Of a stretch of DNA of 64,000 nucleotides, positions 15,632 to 23,898 are shown piece after piece. The stretch comes from Dyadobacter fanqingshengii (GTDB taxonomy: Bacteria > Bacteroidota > Bacteroidia > Cytophagales > Spirosomataceae), in NCBI RefSeq assembly GCF_023822005.2, contig NZ_CP098806.1, positions 2,108,001 to 2,172,000 of the forward strand, in the 5' to 3' direction. Below the pieces are notes generated by a model that did not search any database, was not told where the DNA came from, and saw nothing but the letters and a program-made list of their open reading frames with translations. How positions within the stretch are numbered: the stretch's first letter is position 1; every line of letters starts with the position of its first letter. The position numbers and the translations under genes are program-made.

Positions 15632-17374
15632 TTATTTTTCAACGAGATCAAAATCCGTCACCAAGCCGTCGGAGGTTAGGTGGACAATTATATAGGTGTC
15701 CGGCTGGTTGGACTTCAATTGGTAAGTTACTATTTCGCTTACGTCGCTTTCATGGCGTTGAATTCCGCGGCCCGCGACGTTTTCTGAATGGATAAAAGTT
15801 AACGATTTCAAGGTTTGCGGCTCTGGCATTCCTCCTGCAAAATCGCGTTTGGCTCCCGAAGTGAGGCCTGATGCTTCTTCTAATATTTTACCACCTTTCA
15901 CGATAGCCTGCAAAGCCGCCATGATTTTGGGTGTGCGTGAGGGATCAGGATCGACATTGGTTTTTGGGGCATTCGCAAGCGGCCCAATACGTGGTACTTT
16001 TCGCTCATACCTTTGATCATCGTCTTTAAGCGTGAAGCCAGTCACATTTCCAGTAGCGTCAGGATTGAAGATCACAGAAACATTGCGGTCAGTGGATGTA
16101 AAGGTATGATTAGCGACAGGCACAAATTCTTCATCAATAAAACCATCTTCCAAGGTAAAGAGTCGCTGATTCTCAGCCTCAAAAGTGACAATTCGATTAT
16201 TAAATAATTCATATCGACCTTCGAAAGCCTTTAAAGTTTTCGAATCCACATTTACCGCGGCCGGTTTAGCGGCCTTGACAGGAAATCCATCCCAGTGGTA
16301 ATAGTCAGCGATAAAATCAACAATCCTGCCCATCATATGCGAGTTATCATTCGCATTGATCATGATCACAATGCCTTGTCCTTTGTCCACACTAGCGGTA
16401 AGTAGCGCATCAAAACCTTCGTCGCGCCCATTGTGACCGAAGCGGAGCGTAGTACTGTCACCCTGCAAAAAAACACCAAGTCCATCCCTGTTCTTCTGAT
16501 CTGTCAACATCTGGCGGGTCATGGACTGGGATAATACACCTCCTGATTTTCCAGCATAAGCATTCTGAATACTAATCGCGAACCGGGCCAGATCGGACGG
16601 CGTAGTCCACAATCCCGCTGCTGCCATCTCAGGATAAATGTGCCAGCGGCCTTCTACTAAACTCCGATTGTTGTAGTGACCGGTTGCCGTCAATTTTGCC
16701 AGTTCCGGAGGTAAAGGTTGTTGGTAAGTACTATTTTTCATACCCAGTGGCGAAAGCACATTATGTTTCATGAATTCGGGAAAAGCAGCGCCAGCCACAT
16801 CCACCATCAGTTGTTGCATGACGGTATAACCGCCACCTGAATACCTCCAACGGGAGCCCGGAACAAAGTCTACGCGAACCGCTGGTGTATTGGCTGGGGC
16901 TGTCCCATCCAGAATCTGAACTACCGAAGGGATCTTCGCGCCCACAGTATATCCCGGGAATCCGTGTACTGTAAGACCGGTGGTATGACTTAGTATGCCG
17001 CGCAGTGTAACCTTTTTGTCATTTGTAAATTCATTATCGGGAACTTTCCAACTTTTAAGTTTTACGTTAACATTCTCATCCAGAAAAAGTTTATTCTGTT
17101 CAACAAGATACAGAGCGCCCATAGCCGCAACCGATTTACTCACCGAGCCGGCCTGAAACAAGGTGTTCGTCGTGACAGGCACCTTTCCATCCTTATCGAT
17201 AAATCCATATGACTGCGCCTTCAAGATTTTTCCGTCCTGAATGATAGCCAGGGACAAACCGGGAATGCCCCGCTTCTTCATTTGGCTCCGGATAAAATCG
17301 TCCAGATCATCCGCCTGGACGTGAAATACAACGAATAGAAAGGAAAGAATCAGAAAGAGGCGTTGGTTTTTCAT
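15632..17374 (-). CDS. Secreted serine hydrolase, beta-lactamase class C-like (DUF with C-terminal domain)
   Basis: A 580-residue protein with a signal peptide (MKNQRLFLILSFLFVVFHVQA). The class C beta-lactamase/PBP4* domain has SxxK as S77-V-S-K80 (QAGSVSKSVAA). It has YSGGGYT in place of the YxN motif, and HNGRDEG as the third catalytic element. From about residue 370 a lipocalin-like tail (LKAFEGRYELFNNRIVTFEAENQRLFTLEDG) follows, then a further domain resembling the DUF3471 type. It is periplasmic or surface-acting, likely a peptidase or esterase on D-amino-acid bonds. The start is fixed by the signal peptide. Three 21-bp direct repeats lie upstream. Confidence 0.88.
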   Translation of the reverse strand: MKNQRLFLILSFLFVVFHVQADDLDDFIRSQMKKRGIPGLSLAIIQDGKILKAQSYGFIDKDGKVPVTTNTLFQAGSVSKSVAAMGALYLVEQNKLFLDENVNVKLKSWKVPDNEFTNDKKVTLRGILSHTTGLTVHGFPGYTVGAKIPSVVQILDGTAPANTPAVRVDFVPGSRWRYSGGGYTVMQQLMVDVAGAAFPEFMKHNVLSPLGMKNSTYQQPLPPELAKLTATGHYNNRSLVEGRWHIYPEMAAAGLWTTPSDLARFAISIQNAYAGKSGGVLSQSMTRQMLTDQKNRDGLGVFLQGDSTTLRFGHNGRDEGFDALLTASVDKGQGIVIMINANDNSHMMGRIVDFIADYYHWDGFPVKAAKPAAVNVDSKTLKAFEGRYELFNNRIVTFEAENQRLFTLEDGFIDEEFVPVANHTFTSTDRNVSVIFNPDATGNVTGFTLKDDDQRYERKVPRIGPLANAPKTNVDPDPSRTPKIMAALQAIVKGGKILEEASGLTSGAKRDFAGGMPEPQTLKSLTFIHSENVAGRGIQRHESDVSEIVTYQLKSNQPDTYIIVHLTSDGLVTDFDLVEK

Positions 17375-17480
17375 AAATGGTTTGGTCGGAATGGTTTGAA
17401 AGGATTTTGTCCACAGCGGCGGCTGCCACAGCGGTGGCCGCAAAACTAAAAGTTATTATCCTCGCGTTGGCCAGAGATCG

Positions 17481-17529
17481 GTAAAAGAAGGTTAATGAAA
17501 CGTAAAAGAAGTTTAACAAAACGTAAATG
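17481..17529. promoter_or_regulatory. 21-bp direct repeats upstream of the serine hydrolase
   Basis: GTAAAAGAAGGTTAATGAAAC begins at 17481 with a near-identical unit at 17502 and a third partial copy (GTAAATG) at 17523, all exactly 21 bp apart. In the direction of the hydrolase gene the shared core reads TTTACGTTT. LytTR-family regulators bind pairs of about 9-bp direct repeats 21 bp apart, and two LytTR genes lie in this window. The repeats lie about 107-155 bp upstream of the start codon. The rest of the 17375-17754 gap shows no gene. Confidence 0.5.
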
Positions 17530-17754
17530 CCGCATTACGGACTGCTATGGATTTTGGCCCCTAGAAGTTGGATAGACTATTTAAAATGTAGCCTGTACAC
17601 CTATCTCACAAAAACGCTCGATTTTTGAAATCGGCATGCTGGTTATTTATTAAAAAAGGCAATCTGGCGACATCAAAATTCTAGTTTTATGTCTTCATTA
17701 ATCTTAACTTTATGATAATCATATTAAAAATCATAACTAAACTAAGAAGAACCA

Positions 17755-18603
17755 ATGAAGACAAATTTATTCAAATTATTACTGGTAATGTTATTGCTTA
17801 CTGTATTCTCGGCCTGTGAGGATCACAATGTACCAAGCGATGTAATCGAACAAAAGGGATTACTCCTTAGCCCTGAACAGGAATTCCCGGTAAAGGATAG
17901 CGAGGCTTATGGTTGGGCTGATGTATCTTACAACAAGACTACGAAGCTTCTTAGTTATACCATTAATTGGTATAATCTATCCGGTTTACCCTCAGGAGCG
18001 CATGTTCATGGTACCGCATTGCGTGGTGCCAATGCCGGCATTAAGCACGATTTCTTTTCATCAATCCCAAAAACAACAACGGGTTCTTACTCGGGCAGTG
18101 TGCTGGTCGATGGCGTTGCCATCAACGAGACGGATTTGTTGAATGGCCTCTATTATTTCAATTTCCATACACCTCTTAACCCGGGTGGCGAGATCAGAGG
18201 CCAGATAGAATTTTATAACCAGCCGCATATTATCAGCAAAAAGGGTTTGTCCATTGATGTAATGCAAGAAGTGCCTGCCAAAAATACCAGTGCAATCGGT
18301 ACCGCAGATGTATCTTACAATAAGAACACAAAAGTGCTCAGCTATTATCTCACCTGGAAAAACCTGACCAGCATTCCAACCGGAGCGCATATTCACGGCA
18401 CAGCTCCCAGAGGCGTAAATGCTTCGATTAAGCATGATTTTTTCAATTTAATTCCGAAGAAACTTGCAGGGGCATATTCCGGTTCGGTTTTGGTTGACGG
18501 AACCGCGATTAATGAAACTGATTTACTAAATGGCATGTATTATTTCAACATCCATAACATCATCTATCCAGGTGGCGAAATACGCGGACAAATTGAATTC
18601 TAA
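17755..18603 (+). CDS. Lipoprotein with two CHRD domains
   Basis: A 282-residue protein with a lipobox (LLLTVFSAC, Cys21). It consists of two tandem CHRD (chordin) domains, about residues 33-155 and 161-282. Each contains GxADVSYNKxTKxLSYxxxWxNLxxxPxGAHxHGTAxRGxNAxIKHDFF and ends NPGGEIRGQIEF or YPGGEIRGQIEF. Bacterial CHRD proteins are surface or periplasmic and of unknown role. The two halves are clearly an internal duplication. A perfect 32-bp palindrome follows as probable terminator. Confidence 0.92.
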   Translation: MKTNLFKLLLVMLLLTVFSACEDHNVPSDVIEQKGLLLSPEQEFPVKDSEAYGWADVSYNKTTKLLSYTINWYNLSGLPSGAHVHGTALRGANAGIKHDFFSSIPKTTTGSYSGSVLVDGVAINETDLLNGLYYFNFHTPLNPGGEIRGQIEFYNQPHIISKKGLSIDVMQEVPAKNTSAIGTADVSYNKNTKVLSYYLTWKNLTSIPTGAHIHGTAPRGVNASIKHDFFNLIPKKLAGAYSGSVLVDGTAINETDLLNGMYYFNIHNIIYPGGEIRGQIEF

Positions 18604-18688
18604 AAAATGGTAACACCCAAATGTTGCTTACCCAGTTCCTGACCAATAATATCTCAGGAAAAAATCAAGGATGAAATTGCATATTTAA

Positions 18689-18724
18689 GCGGCCATCTCA
18701 TGTATACATGAGATGGCCGCGTTT
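18689..18724 (+). terminator. Perfect 32-bp palindrome plus TTTT
   Basis: Bases 18689-18720 are an uninterrupted palindrome (arms of 16 bp starting GCGGCCATCTCATG) followed by TTTT. The centre TGTATACA must open to form a hairpin loop. It lies 86 bp after the CHRD gene stop. Confidence 0.7.
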
Positions 18725-18921
18725 TGCGTACCCTTCTCTGCCCATTATTTGTTCCCGGGGAATTGCTGCGAAATTTGCGCACAACAACAAACGTCGAATT
18801 TAACAACGGCTAACTTGTCTAACCCACTCCCCAAATTGTCCACTTGCCGGTTTATTTGCTGTTCTTTTCTTGCATGAGCGTGTAGGTTTGAGTCATCGGA
18901 TCACAAATAAACCGTCAGATC

Positions 18922-18993
18922 ATGAAGACACAGACCACTTTTAAAAGCCTATTACTGATCGCATTTCTGGATGCGTTAAAAGTGCAATTGTAG
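18922..18993 (+). pseudogene. Truncated signal-peptide-like leader
   Basis: ATG-initiated 23 codons, MKTQTTFKSLLLIAFLDALK then VQL and a TAG stop, look like the start of an exported protein cut off after the hydrophobic core. A TAGGTTTG promoter box lies 32 bp upstream (18883-18890). It may be the remnant of a gene replaced when the Ohr gene settled next to it, or a leader peptide. Nothing else is seen in 18725-19050. Confidence 0.3.
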
Positions 18994-19050
18994 GAAGTGG
19001 CTGTTTGGATCAATAAATAATTTTAAATCAATTTTTTAATATCAATTACA

Positions 19051-19503
19051 ATGGAAAATCAAATCGTTTTTGCAGCCAAAGCCGCTGCATCAGTAAGTAA
19101 AGTTTTGTATACAGGAAAAGTGAACATTACCGGCGGCCGCGAAGGCGCAGCAAAAAGCTCAGACGGGCGCTTGGACATTAATCTATCTTCGCCTGGATCT
19201 TCCGGCCAAGGCACTAATCCCGAACAACTATTCGCGGCTGGCTGGTCTGCCTGTTTTCTCGGAGCCATGCAAATCAATGCGTCTACATTAAAGATCAAGC
19301 TTCCTGCGGAGACGTCCGTGGACGCGGAAGTAGACCTGGCCTCCGGCGATGAAGGTTACGCATTACAGGCAAGGTTGCTGGTTAATCTTCCAGGCTTGTC
19401 GCAGGATGACGCCGCCAAGGTTGTGCAGGCCGCGCACCAAACTTGCCCGTATTCAAAGGCGACCAAAGGCAATATCAATGTCGAGATCACAGTGGCAGTT
19501 TAA
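19051..19503 (+). CDS. ohr: Organic hydroperoxide resistance protein (Ohr/OsmC)
   Basis: A 150-residue peroxiredoxin-like protein. KVLYTGKVNITGGREGAAKSSDGRLDINLSSPG is the Ohr-type start. The two redox cysteines are Cys68 (FAAGWSACFLGAM) and Cys132 (AHQTCPYSKATKGNINV). It reduces organic peroxides using lipoyl or dithiol donors in the cytoplasm. The usual OhrR (MarR-type) regulator is not adjacent. The ATG start agrees with family length. Confidence 0.93.
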   Translation: MENQIVFAAKAAASVSKVLYTGKVNITGGREGAAKSSDGRLDINLSSPGSSGQGTNPEQLFAAGWSACFLGAMQINASTLKIKLPAETSVDAEVDLASGDEGYALQARLLVNLPGLSQDDAAKVVQAAHQTCPYSKATKGNINVEITVAV

Positions 19504-19594
19504 TGTCGGGTATTCAAAATCAGAATGCTCCGGAGGTAGATAGCAAGCTGGTATCACATAGTATACTGATATAATATTGATACCAATTGCTATT

Positions 19595-19602
19595 TACCTT
19601 TG
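19595..19602 (+). promoter_or_regulatory. -7 box (TACCTTTG) upstream of the P460 genes
   Basis: TACCTTTG matches TAnnTTTG and lies 66 bp upstream of the start at 19668. A TTG at 19578-19580 is a possible -33 with shorter than usual spacing. Confidence 0.4.
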
Positions 19603-19667
19603 TCAAAAAATAATTCAAGCGATCTAACTATAATTTTAGGCTTTGATAATCAGACATTTACATTAGA

Positions 19668-20600
19668 ATGAAAAAGCCAGGGTTAACATTTTACAGAGGT
19701 GCGGCGATCATGGTCGTTGTAATTTTTTTGGGACTGCAAATAAGCTCACCTCCCATTGAAAATCCGCCTGTCACGAGCGAGATTGCGGTTCCAGCGGAGG
19801 TGAAGCAGATATTGGAGCGGGCTTGTTATGATTGTCATTCCAATGAAGCCAAGGTGGAATGGTTTGATAAGATCGCCCCGGCGTCATTCCTGGTAGGACA
19901 CGATATTGAGGAGGCGCGCTCGCGATTTAATTTTTCGGAATGGGATAAGAATCCGGCCGGTGTGCAAGAGTTGTTGCTTTGGCAAATGGTGAATGCGATC
20001 GAGCAGGGGAAAATGCCTTTGAAACGTTACCAGCTGGCGCATCCGGGTGGTAAAGTATCTGAATCGGAGCTTGCAGTTTTGAAAAAATATGTAAACACGC
20101 TTCCCGGACGGCATAAGGTGGATACCGCCCTGATTGTTGCGCAAACTTCTTCAATTGAAAAAGTTTCAGCTCAAAAAACGCCGGTTTCCTTAAATGGCAT
20201 TCCCTATTCTGAGGACTACAAAAACTGGAAAATCATCAGCGTCACCGACAAATTCGACGGTGGCAGCATGCGGATCGTTTACGGAAACGATATTATGGTA
20301 AAGGCCATTGAAAAACGCGAACTTCCTTTTCCCGACGGGGCACGGATAGTGAAAGTTGTTTGGGGAAAACAAGCGGAGGATAAGGATGGAAATGTGCTGC
20401 CCGGCAACTTCCAAAATGCTCAGTTCATGATCAAAGACAGCAAAAAATATAGTACAACCGAAGGCTGGGGATTTGCTAAATTCGATGGCCTTGATCTGAA
20501 ACCCGCAGGCAAAACGATCCTCTTCGAGCAAACTTGCGCCAACTGTCACCGGCTCCTGGCACCTGAAAATGATTTTGTATTCAACATTCCGACCAAATAA
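19668..20600 (+). CDS. Haem-binding domain / cytochrome P460 fusion protein
   Basis: A 310-residue exported protein. After an N-terminal hydrophobic anchor (about residues 10-27) comes a haem-binding domain with ACYDCHSNEAK (CxxCH) and WQMVNAIEQGKMPLKRYQLAHPGGKVSESE. From about residue 175 a cytochrome P460 domain begins (YKNWKIISVTDKFDGGSMRIVYGND). It ends with a second CxxCH motif, TCANCHRLLAP. It is therefore a dihaem c-type protein of the periplasmic face, likely for electron transfer or hydroxylamine- or NO-type chemistry as in P460s; the substrate here is unknown. It precedes a haem-less relative at 20611. Confidence 0.88.
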   Translation: MKKPGLTFYRGAAIMVVVIFLGLQISSPPIENPPVTSEIAVPAEVKQILERACYDCHSNEAKVEWFDKIAPASFLVGHDIEEARSRFNFSEWDKNPAGVQELLLWQMVNAIEQGKMPLKRYQLAHPGGKVSESELAVLKKYVNTLPGRHKVDTALIVAQTSSIEKVSAQKTPVSLNGIPYSEDYKNWKIISVTDKFDGGSMRIVYGNDIMVKAIEKRELPFPDGARIVKVVWGKQAEDKDGNVLPGNFQNAQFMIKDSKKYSTTEGWGFAKFDGLDLKPAGKTILFEQTCANCHRLLAPENDFVFNIPTK

Positions 20601-20610
20601 TTATATCAAA

Positions 20611-21072
20611 ATGAAGTCGACTATTTCAATTTATATCATTTCAATCGGACTTTTAATGCTGTCCTGCGACGACCGCAACACTGCCACGCTTGCACCGGAA
20701 TATCTGTACGATGCCGGAAACCAGAAGGTGATCAAATCCATCATTAATAACAAAAAGGGCACCATTGCTATGCTCTACGGAAATGATCTTGCGCTGGAAA
20801 GTGCTTCCGATTCGTTGCCCGAACCCAACATTGGCGCACACTTTACATTGATAACCTGGAAGCAAAAACCAATGCCGCAATGGTACGGCACCAAGATGAA
20901 TGGAGAGATTTATTCCATAGAGCATTTGAAAGTTGTGCAAAGAAATGAGACGCGATTTGCTTTTGAATATGATTTCCAGACCGGGAAAGGTGATCAGCCT
21001 GGCGAGGACCGACCGGACAAGGAACAGCGGATTGCATTTATAACTTCCCAGCACGCTGCCGTTTTTCCTTAA
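20611..21072 (+). CDS. Lipoprotein, cytochrome P460-like without haem motif
   Basis: A 153-residue protein with a lipobox (IISIGLLMLSC, Cys17). Its core KKGTIAMLYGNDLALESASDS ... GAHFTLITWKQKP repeats the YGND and xxVTWKQ pattern of the P460 domain of the gene upstream. It ends HAAVFP, with no CxxCH. I read it as a degenerate or haem-free P460 paralogue that may partner the upstream dihaem protein, 10 bp away. The start was chosen at the ATG that directly precedes the signal peptide. Confidence 0.7.
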   Translation: MKSTISIYIISIGLLMLSCDDRNTATLAPEYLYDAGNQKVIKSIINNKKGTIAMLYGNDLALESASDSLPEPNIGAHFTLITWKQKPMPQWYGTKMNGEIYSIEHLKVVQRNETRFAFEYDFQTGKGDQPGEDRPDKEQRIAFITSQHAAVFP

Positions 21073-21107
21073 TAAACTGGAATCGCACATGGACCGCCCG
21101 ATTTGAT

Positions 21108-22130
21108 ATGGTAACAAAAGAAGCTTTCAAAGTCTCAAACAAGATCATCTGGACCAGCTCCATCGTGATCGGTTTGCTATCCTCGGTGCCGCAACTGGCA
21201 TCGCATCAGTTTGTGCCATTGGAAGCGGCTGTGAATGCAGGTATTACAGCTGCGTTTGCGGTGATTATGTGGTATTTCAATATTTATATGCTTTCGCAAA
21301 AAAGCAATCGCCCGCAGGGACAGCAGATATCATATGCCAAATTGCTGAACTCCCTGGCGTTTGGTTTGGTCCTCATGCTCGGACTGGCTTACATTCAGCA
21401 CCTTATATTGTCGCACATTGACTTCGGCCCCGCCATGCTGATGGTGGAAGTGCGTGGGATTTTGATCAACCTTGTGTTTTATATGTTCCTGAATATGCTG
21501 CAACAGAATTATGAAAATCAGCATGTGAGCATGGAACTGGAACGGTTTCGAAACGATAATCTGAGTGCGCAATATGATCTTTTGAAACAGCAGGTGAACC
21601 CGCATTTTCTTTTTAATAGCCTGAATACGCTGAAAGCAATGGTCGAAACCGGCGATCAGCAATCGGTGGATTTTATATTAAAACTCGCCAACTTTTACCG
21701 CTATACGCTGGAAAGCCGCAAGCTGGATCTGATTCCTTTGAAAGAAGAAATGGAGATTTTGAATGCGTATCTTTTTCTGCAAAAGGCCAGGTTTGAAGAT
21801 GGATTCATTTTCCAAAACAAACTTGACGATGCCGTTTCAGATACATTAGTCCCTCCGTTTACATTGCAATTATTGGTTGAAAACTGTCTTAAACACAACA
21901 TTGTATCACTAAACCGGCCTTTGCAGATCCGCATTTACATGGAAGGTGAAAGCATTGTTGTTGAAAACCAGGTCCAGCTAAGAAAGAACCAGGAAGATTC
22001 CCTGGGCGTGGGATTGAAAAACATTGAGCTCAAATACAGTCATTTGTTGAACAAAAAGGTGGAGGTAATCAACGGCCAAGACCTATTTCAGGTTAGACTT
22101 CCTATCATTTATGAACATCGTAATCATTGA
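21108..22130 (+). CDS. LytS-type sensor histidine kinase
   Basis: A 340-residue kinase. Four membrane helices occupy roughly residues 10-125. The His_kinase domain (QQVNPHFLFNSLNTLK) has the phosphorylated His166. The HATPase part has VPPFTLQLLVENCLKHNI and GVGLKNIELKY. No separate sensor domain is present, so the membrane part probably senses the signal. Its last 20 bases overlap the response regulator, which indicates one operon with translational coupling. Confidence 0.92.
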   Translation: MVTKEAFKVSNKIIWTSSIVIGLLSSVPQLASHQFVPLEAAVNAGITAAFAVIMWYFNIYMLSQKSNRPQGQQISYAKLLNSLAFGLVLMLGLAYIQHLILSHIDFGPAMLMVEVRGILINLVFYMFLNMLQQNYENQHVSMELERFRNDNLSAQYDLLKQQVNPHFLFNSLNTLKAMVETGDQQSVDFILKLANFYRYTLESRKLDLIPLKEEMEILNAYLFLQKARFEDGFIFQNKLDDAVSDTLVPPFTLQLLVENCLKHNIVSLNRPLQIRIYMEGESIVVENQVQLRKNQEDSLGVGLKNIELKYSHLLNKKVEVINGQDLFQVRLPIIYEHRNH

Positions 22131-22872
22131 GGATGAGCTGAAAACAGCCAGATCCCTCGAAAATATGCTCCGGCAACTGCGTCCGGCAGCCAAGATCACC
22201 GGTCCATATCAGAGCGTCGAAGAATCGGTTGAAGCACTTTCCGCGGGGCCGCAGCCAGACCTGATTTTTATGGACATTCAGCTGGCAGACGGGCTGAGTT
22301 TTGAGATTTTCAAATCGGTGGAGGTCGTTTGTCCCGTCATTTTTTGCACGGCCTTTGACGAATATTCGCTGGAAGCCTTCAAGCGGAATGGCGTGGATTA
22401 CGTGCTGAAACCATTCTCGAACGAAGACATTGCAGGCGCGCTCGGCAAAGTCGACGACCTGAAAAACTTTTTCCAGCAAAAAGTAATTCCAGACCTGAGC
22501 GAGTTACTGAGCAAGATGGCTCCCCAGGCCGAGAAAACCAGTTTTTTGGTATTCAAACATCAGAAATATACGACAGTCCAAACCGCGCAGATCGCCTTTT
22601 TCTACATTCGGAATGAAACTTCAATGATCATGTGTTTCGATGGGCAAGAATTTTCACTGAGCCAATCCCTGGATCAGATCGCGGCGTCTGTGAGCCAAAA
22701 ACAATTTTTCCGAATGAACCGGCAGTATCTGGTCAACTTTTCGGCGATCAAGGAAATCGAGCATTATTTTATGCGAAAACTGTACGTTAAGCTGGTCATA
22801 GAAACGCCTGATCAATTGTTGATCAACAAGGAAAAAGCGCCCTCGTTTCTTGCATGGATGGAGAATCGTTAG
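22111..22872 (+). CDS. LytTR-family response regulator
   Basis: A 253-residue regulator. The receiver has the acidic pocket at E7/D8 and the phosphorylated Asp55 (LIFMDIQL), with CTAFDEYSLEAFKRNGVDYVLKPF at the end of the domain. A LytTR DNA-binding domain follows from about residue 145 (SFLVFKHQKYTTVQTAQIAFFYIRNE ... FFRMNRQYLVNFSAIKEIEHYFMRKLYVKL). It pairs with the kinase upstream. LytTR proteins bind direct repeats about 21 bp apart, such as those upstream of the serine hydrolase at 17374, but a link is unproven. Confidence 0.93.
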   Translation: MNIVIIEDELKTARSLENMLRQLRPAAKITGPYQSVEESVEALSAGPQPDLIFMDIQLADGLSFEIFKSVEVVCPVIFCTAFDEYSLEAFKRNGVDYVLKPFSNEDIAGALGKVDDLKNFFQQKVIPDLSELLSKMAPQAEKTSFLVFKHQKYTTVQTAQIAFFYIRNETSMIMCFDGQEFSLSQSLDQIAASVSQKQFFRMNRQYLVNFSAIKEIEHYFMRKLYVKLVIETPDQLLINKEKAPSFLAWMENR

Positions 22873-22888
22873 GACTTAAAAATTTCCA

Positions 22889-23878
22889 TCAGGCCATAAT
22901 TAGCGTTCTTGCAAATCTTAGCAATTCTTGCTTTTCCTGTAATGTGCGGTGCAGGGGCAACTGTGCCAATCCAATCAGTCGCCTGATAATTTCGACGCCG
23001 ACGAATTGATTCATTGTAGCGTAATCGATTTGATATGTGGTGTTGTACCTATCCAGCACAAAATCCACCAATGCCTTGCTTTGCCCGGCGAGGTAAAGGT
23101 GCGCTATCATGACGCCAAGATCAAACTCGGCCCGACCATAAAAGCAGAACTCGGGGTCGATAACTTTTATCCCCTGCGTTGTTTCAAGCCAGCTTCCCGG
23201 ATAAAAATCCCCATGCAAAAGACAGTTTCCGCTGGAAAGATAGATTTCACCCAAATATTTGACCTCCCCTTTCAGCTCGTAATCATTCTTGTAAACAGCC
23301 GCGGCAGCTTGTAATCCTGGCTGGATCGTATCCAGATCAAACCCGTTGTCTTCCATAAACGGATACCGGAATATGTGTTCATGGTTAAGTGCCTTCATGG
23401 CATTGTTCTTAAACAAGTCAGGCGGTGATTTGCGGTAAAAACCATTGTGCAGACTGCTCAGAAAATCTGTCAGCTGCGCAAGTTGAGACATTTCAAGAAC
23501 CTTGGATGAATGATAGAGAACCATAAAATCGCTGGCCTGGCCCAGGTCTTCCAGGGCCATGACATTGTTTTCCTGATCCATGCCAATAAGCCTCGGAGTA
23601 AAATCTGCTATCAACGGGTCCACGCTTGTCGTTTGATAAAATGCCCCTTCGATTAATATCCTGTTGGCGGGAGCACTTACATGCGGGTACTTTTCGACAT
23701 ATCCCCGGGACTGTTTGATGATGAAAGATCTGTCATGGGTCGTTACCCGCAGCACATAATTCATATTCCCTTCACCCGGAACAGAAACCTGACGAACCTG
23801 ATCCTGACTTGATAACCATCCCTGGCTTTGCAGGTAGGTTTCCAGTGAAGCAATATCCTTTGCATCCAGAATGAACAT
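22889..23878 (-). CDS. APH/choline-kinase-fold phosphotransferase, methylthioribose-kinase-like
   Basis: A 329-residue kinase. VPGEGNMNYVLRVTTHDRSFIIKQSRGYVEKYPHVSAPANRILIEGAFY matches the N-terminal lobe of S-methyl-5-thioribose kinase (MtnK). LLHGDFYPGSWL (catalytic HGD) and IKVIDPEFCFYGRAEFDLGVMIAHLYLA match its catalytic and Mg2+ segments (IDPEFxFYGxxxFDxG). MtnK phosphorylates the anomeric carbon of methylthioribose. It follows the DUF547 gene by 20 bp on the same strand and both are divergent to the arsenosugar genes. A ribose carrying an arsenic group at C5 would be a close analogue of methylthioribose, so that is an attractive but unproven substrate. Confidence 0.8.
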   Translation of the reverse strand: MFILDAKDIASLETYLQSQGWLSSQDQVRQVSVPGEGNMNYVLRVTTHDRSFIIKQSRGYVEKYPHVSAPANRILIEGAFYQTTSVDPLIADFTPRLIGMDQENNVMALEDLGQASDFMVLYHSSKVLEMSQLAQLTDFLSSLHNGFYRKSPPDLFKNNAMKALNHEHIFRYPFMEDNGFDLDTIQPGLQAAAAVYKNDYELKGEVKYLGEIYLSSGNCLLHGDFYPGSWLETTQGIKVIDPEFCFYGRAEFDLGVMIAHLYLAGQSKALVDFVLDRYNTTYQIDYATMNQFVGVEIIRRLIGLAQLPLHRTLQEKQELLRFARTLIMA

Positions 23879-23898
23879 TGTATAGCGTTTAGGATAGA

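Noticed and set aside
17540..17700. Possible insertion-sequence end in the AT-rich gap before the CHRD gene
   Set aside because: No transposase sequence, matching terminal inverted repeat or target duplication was found.
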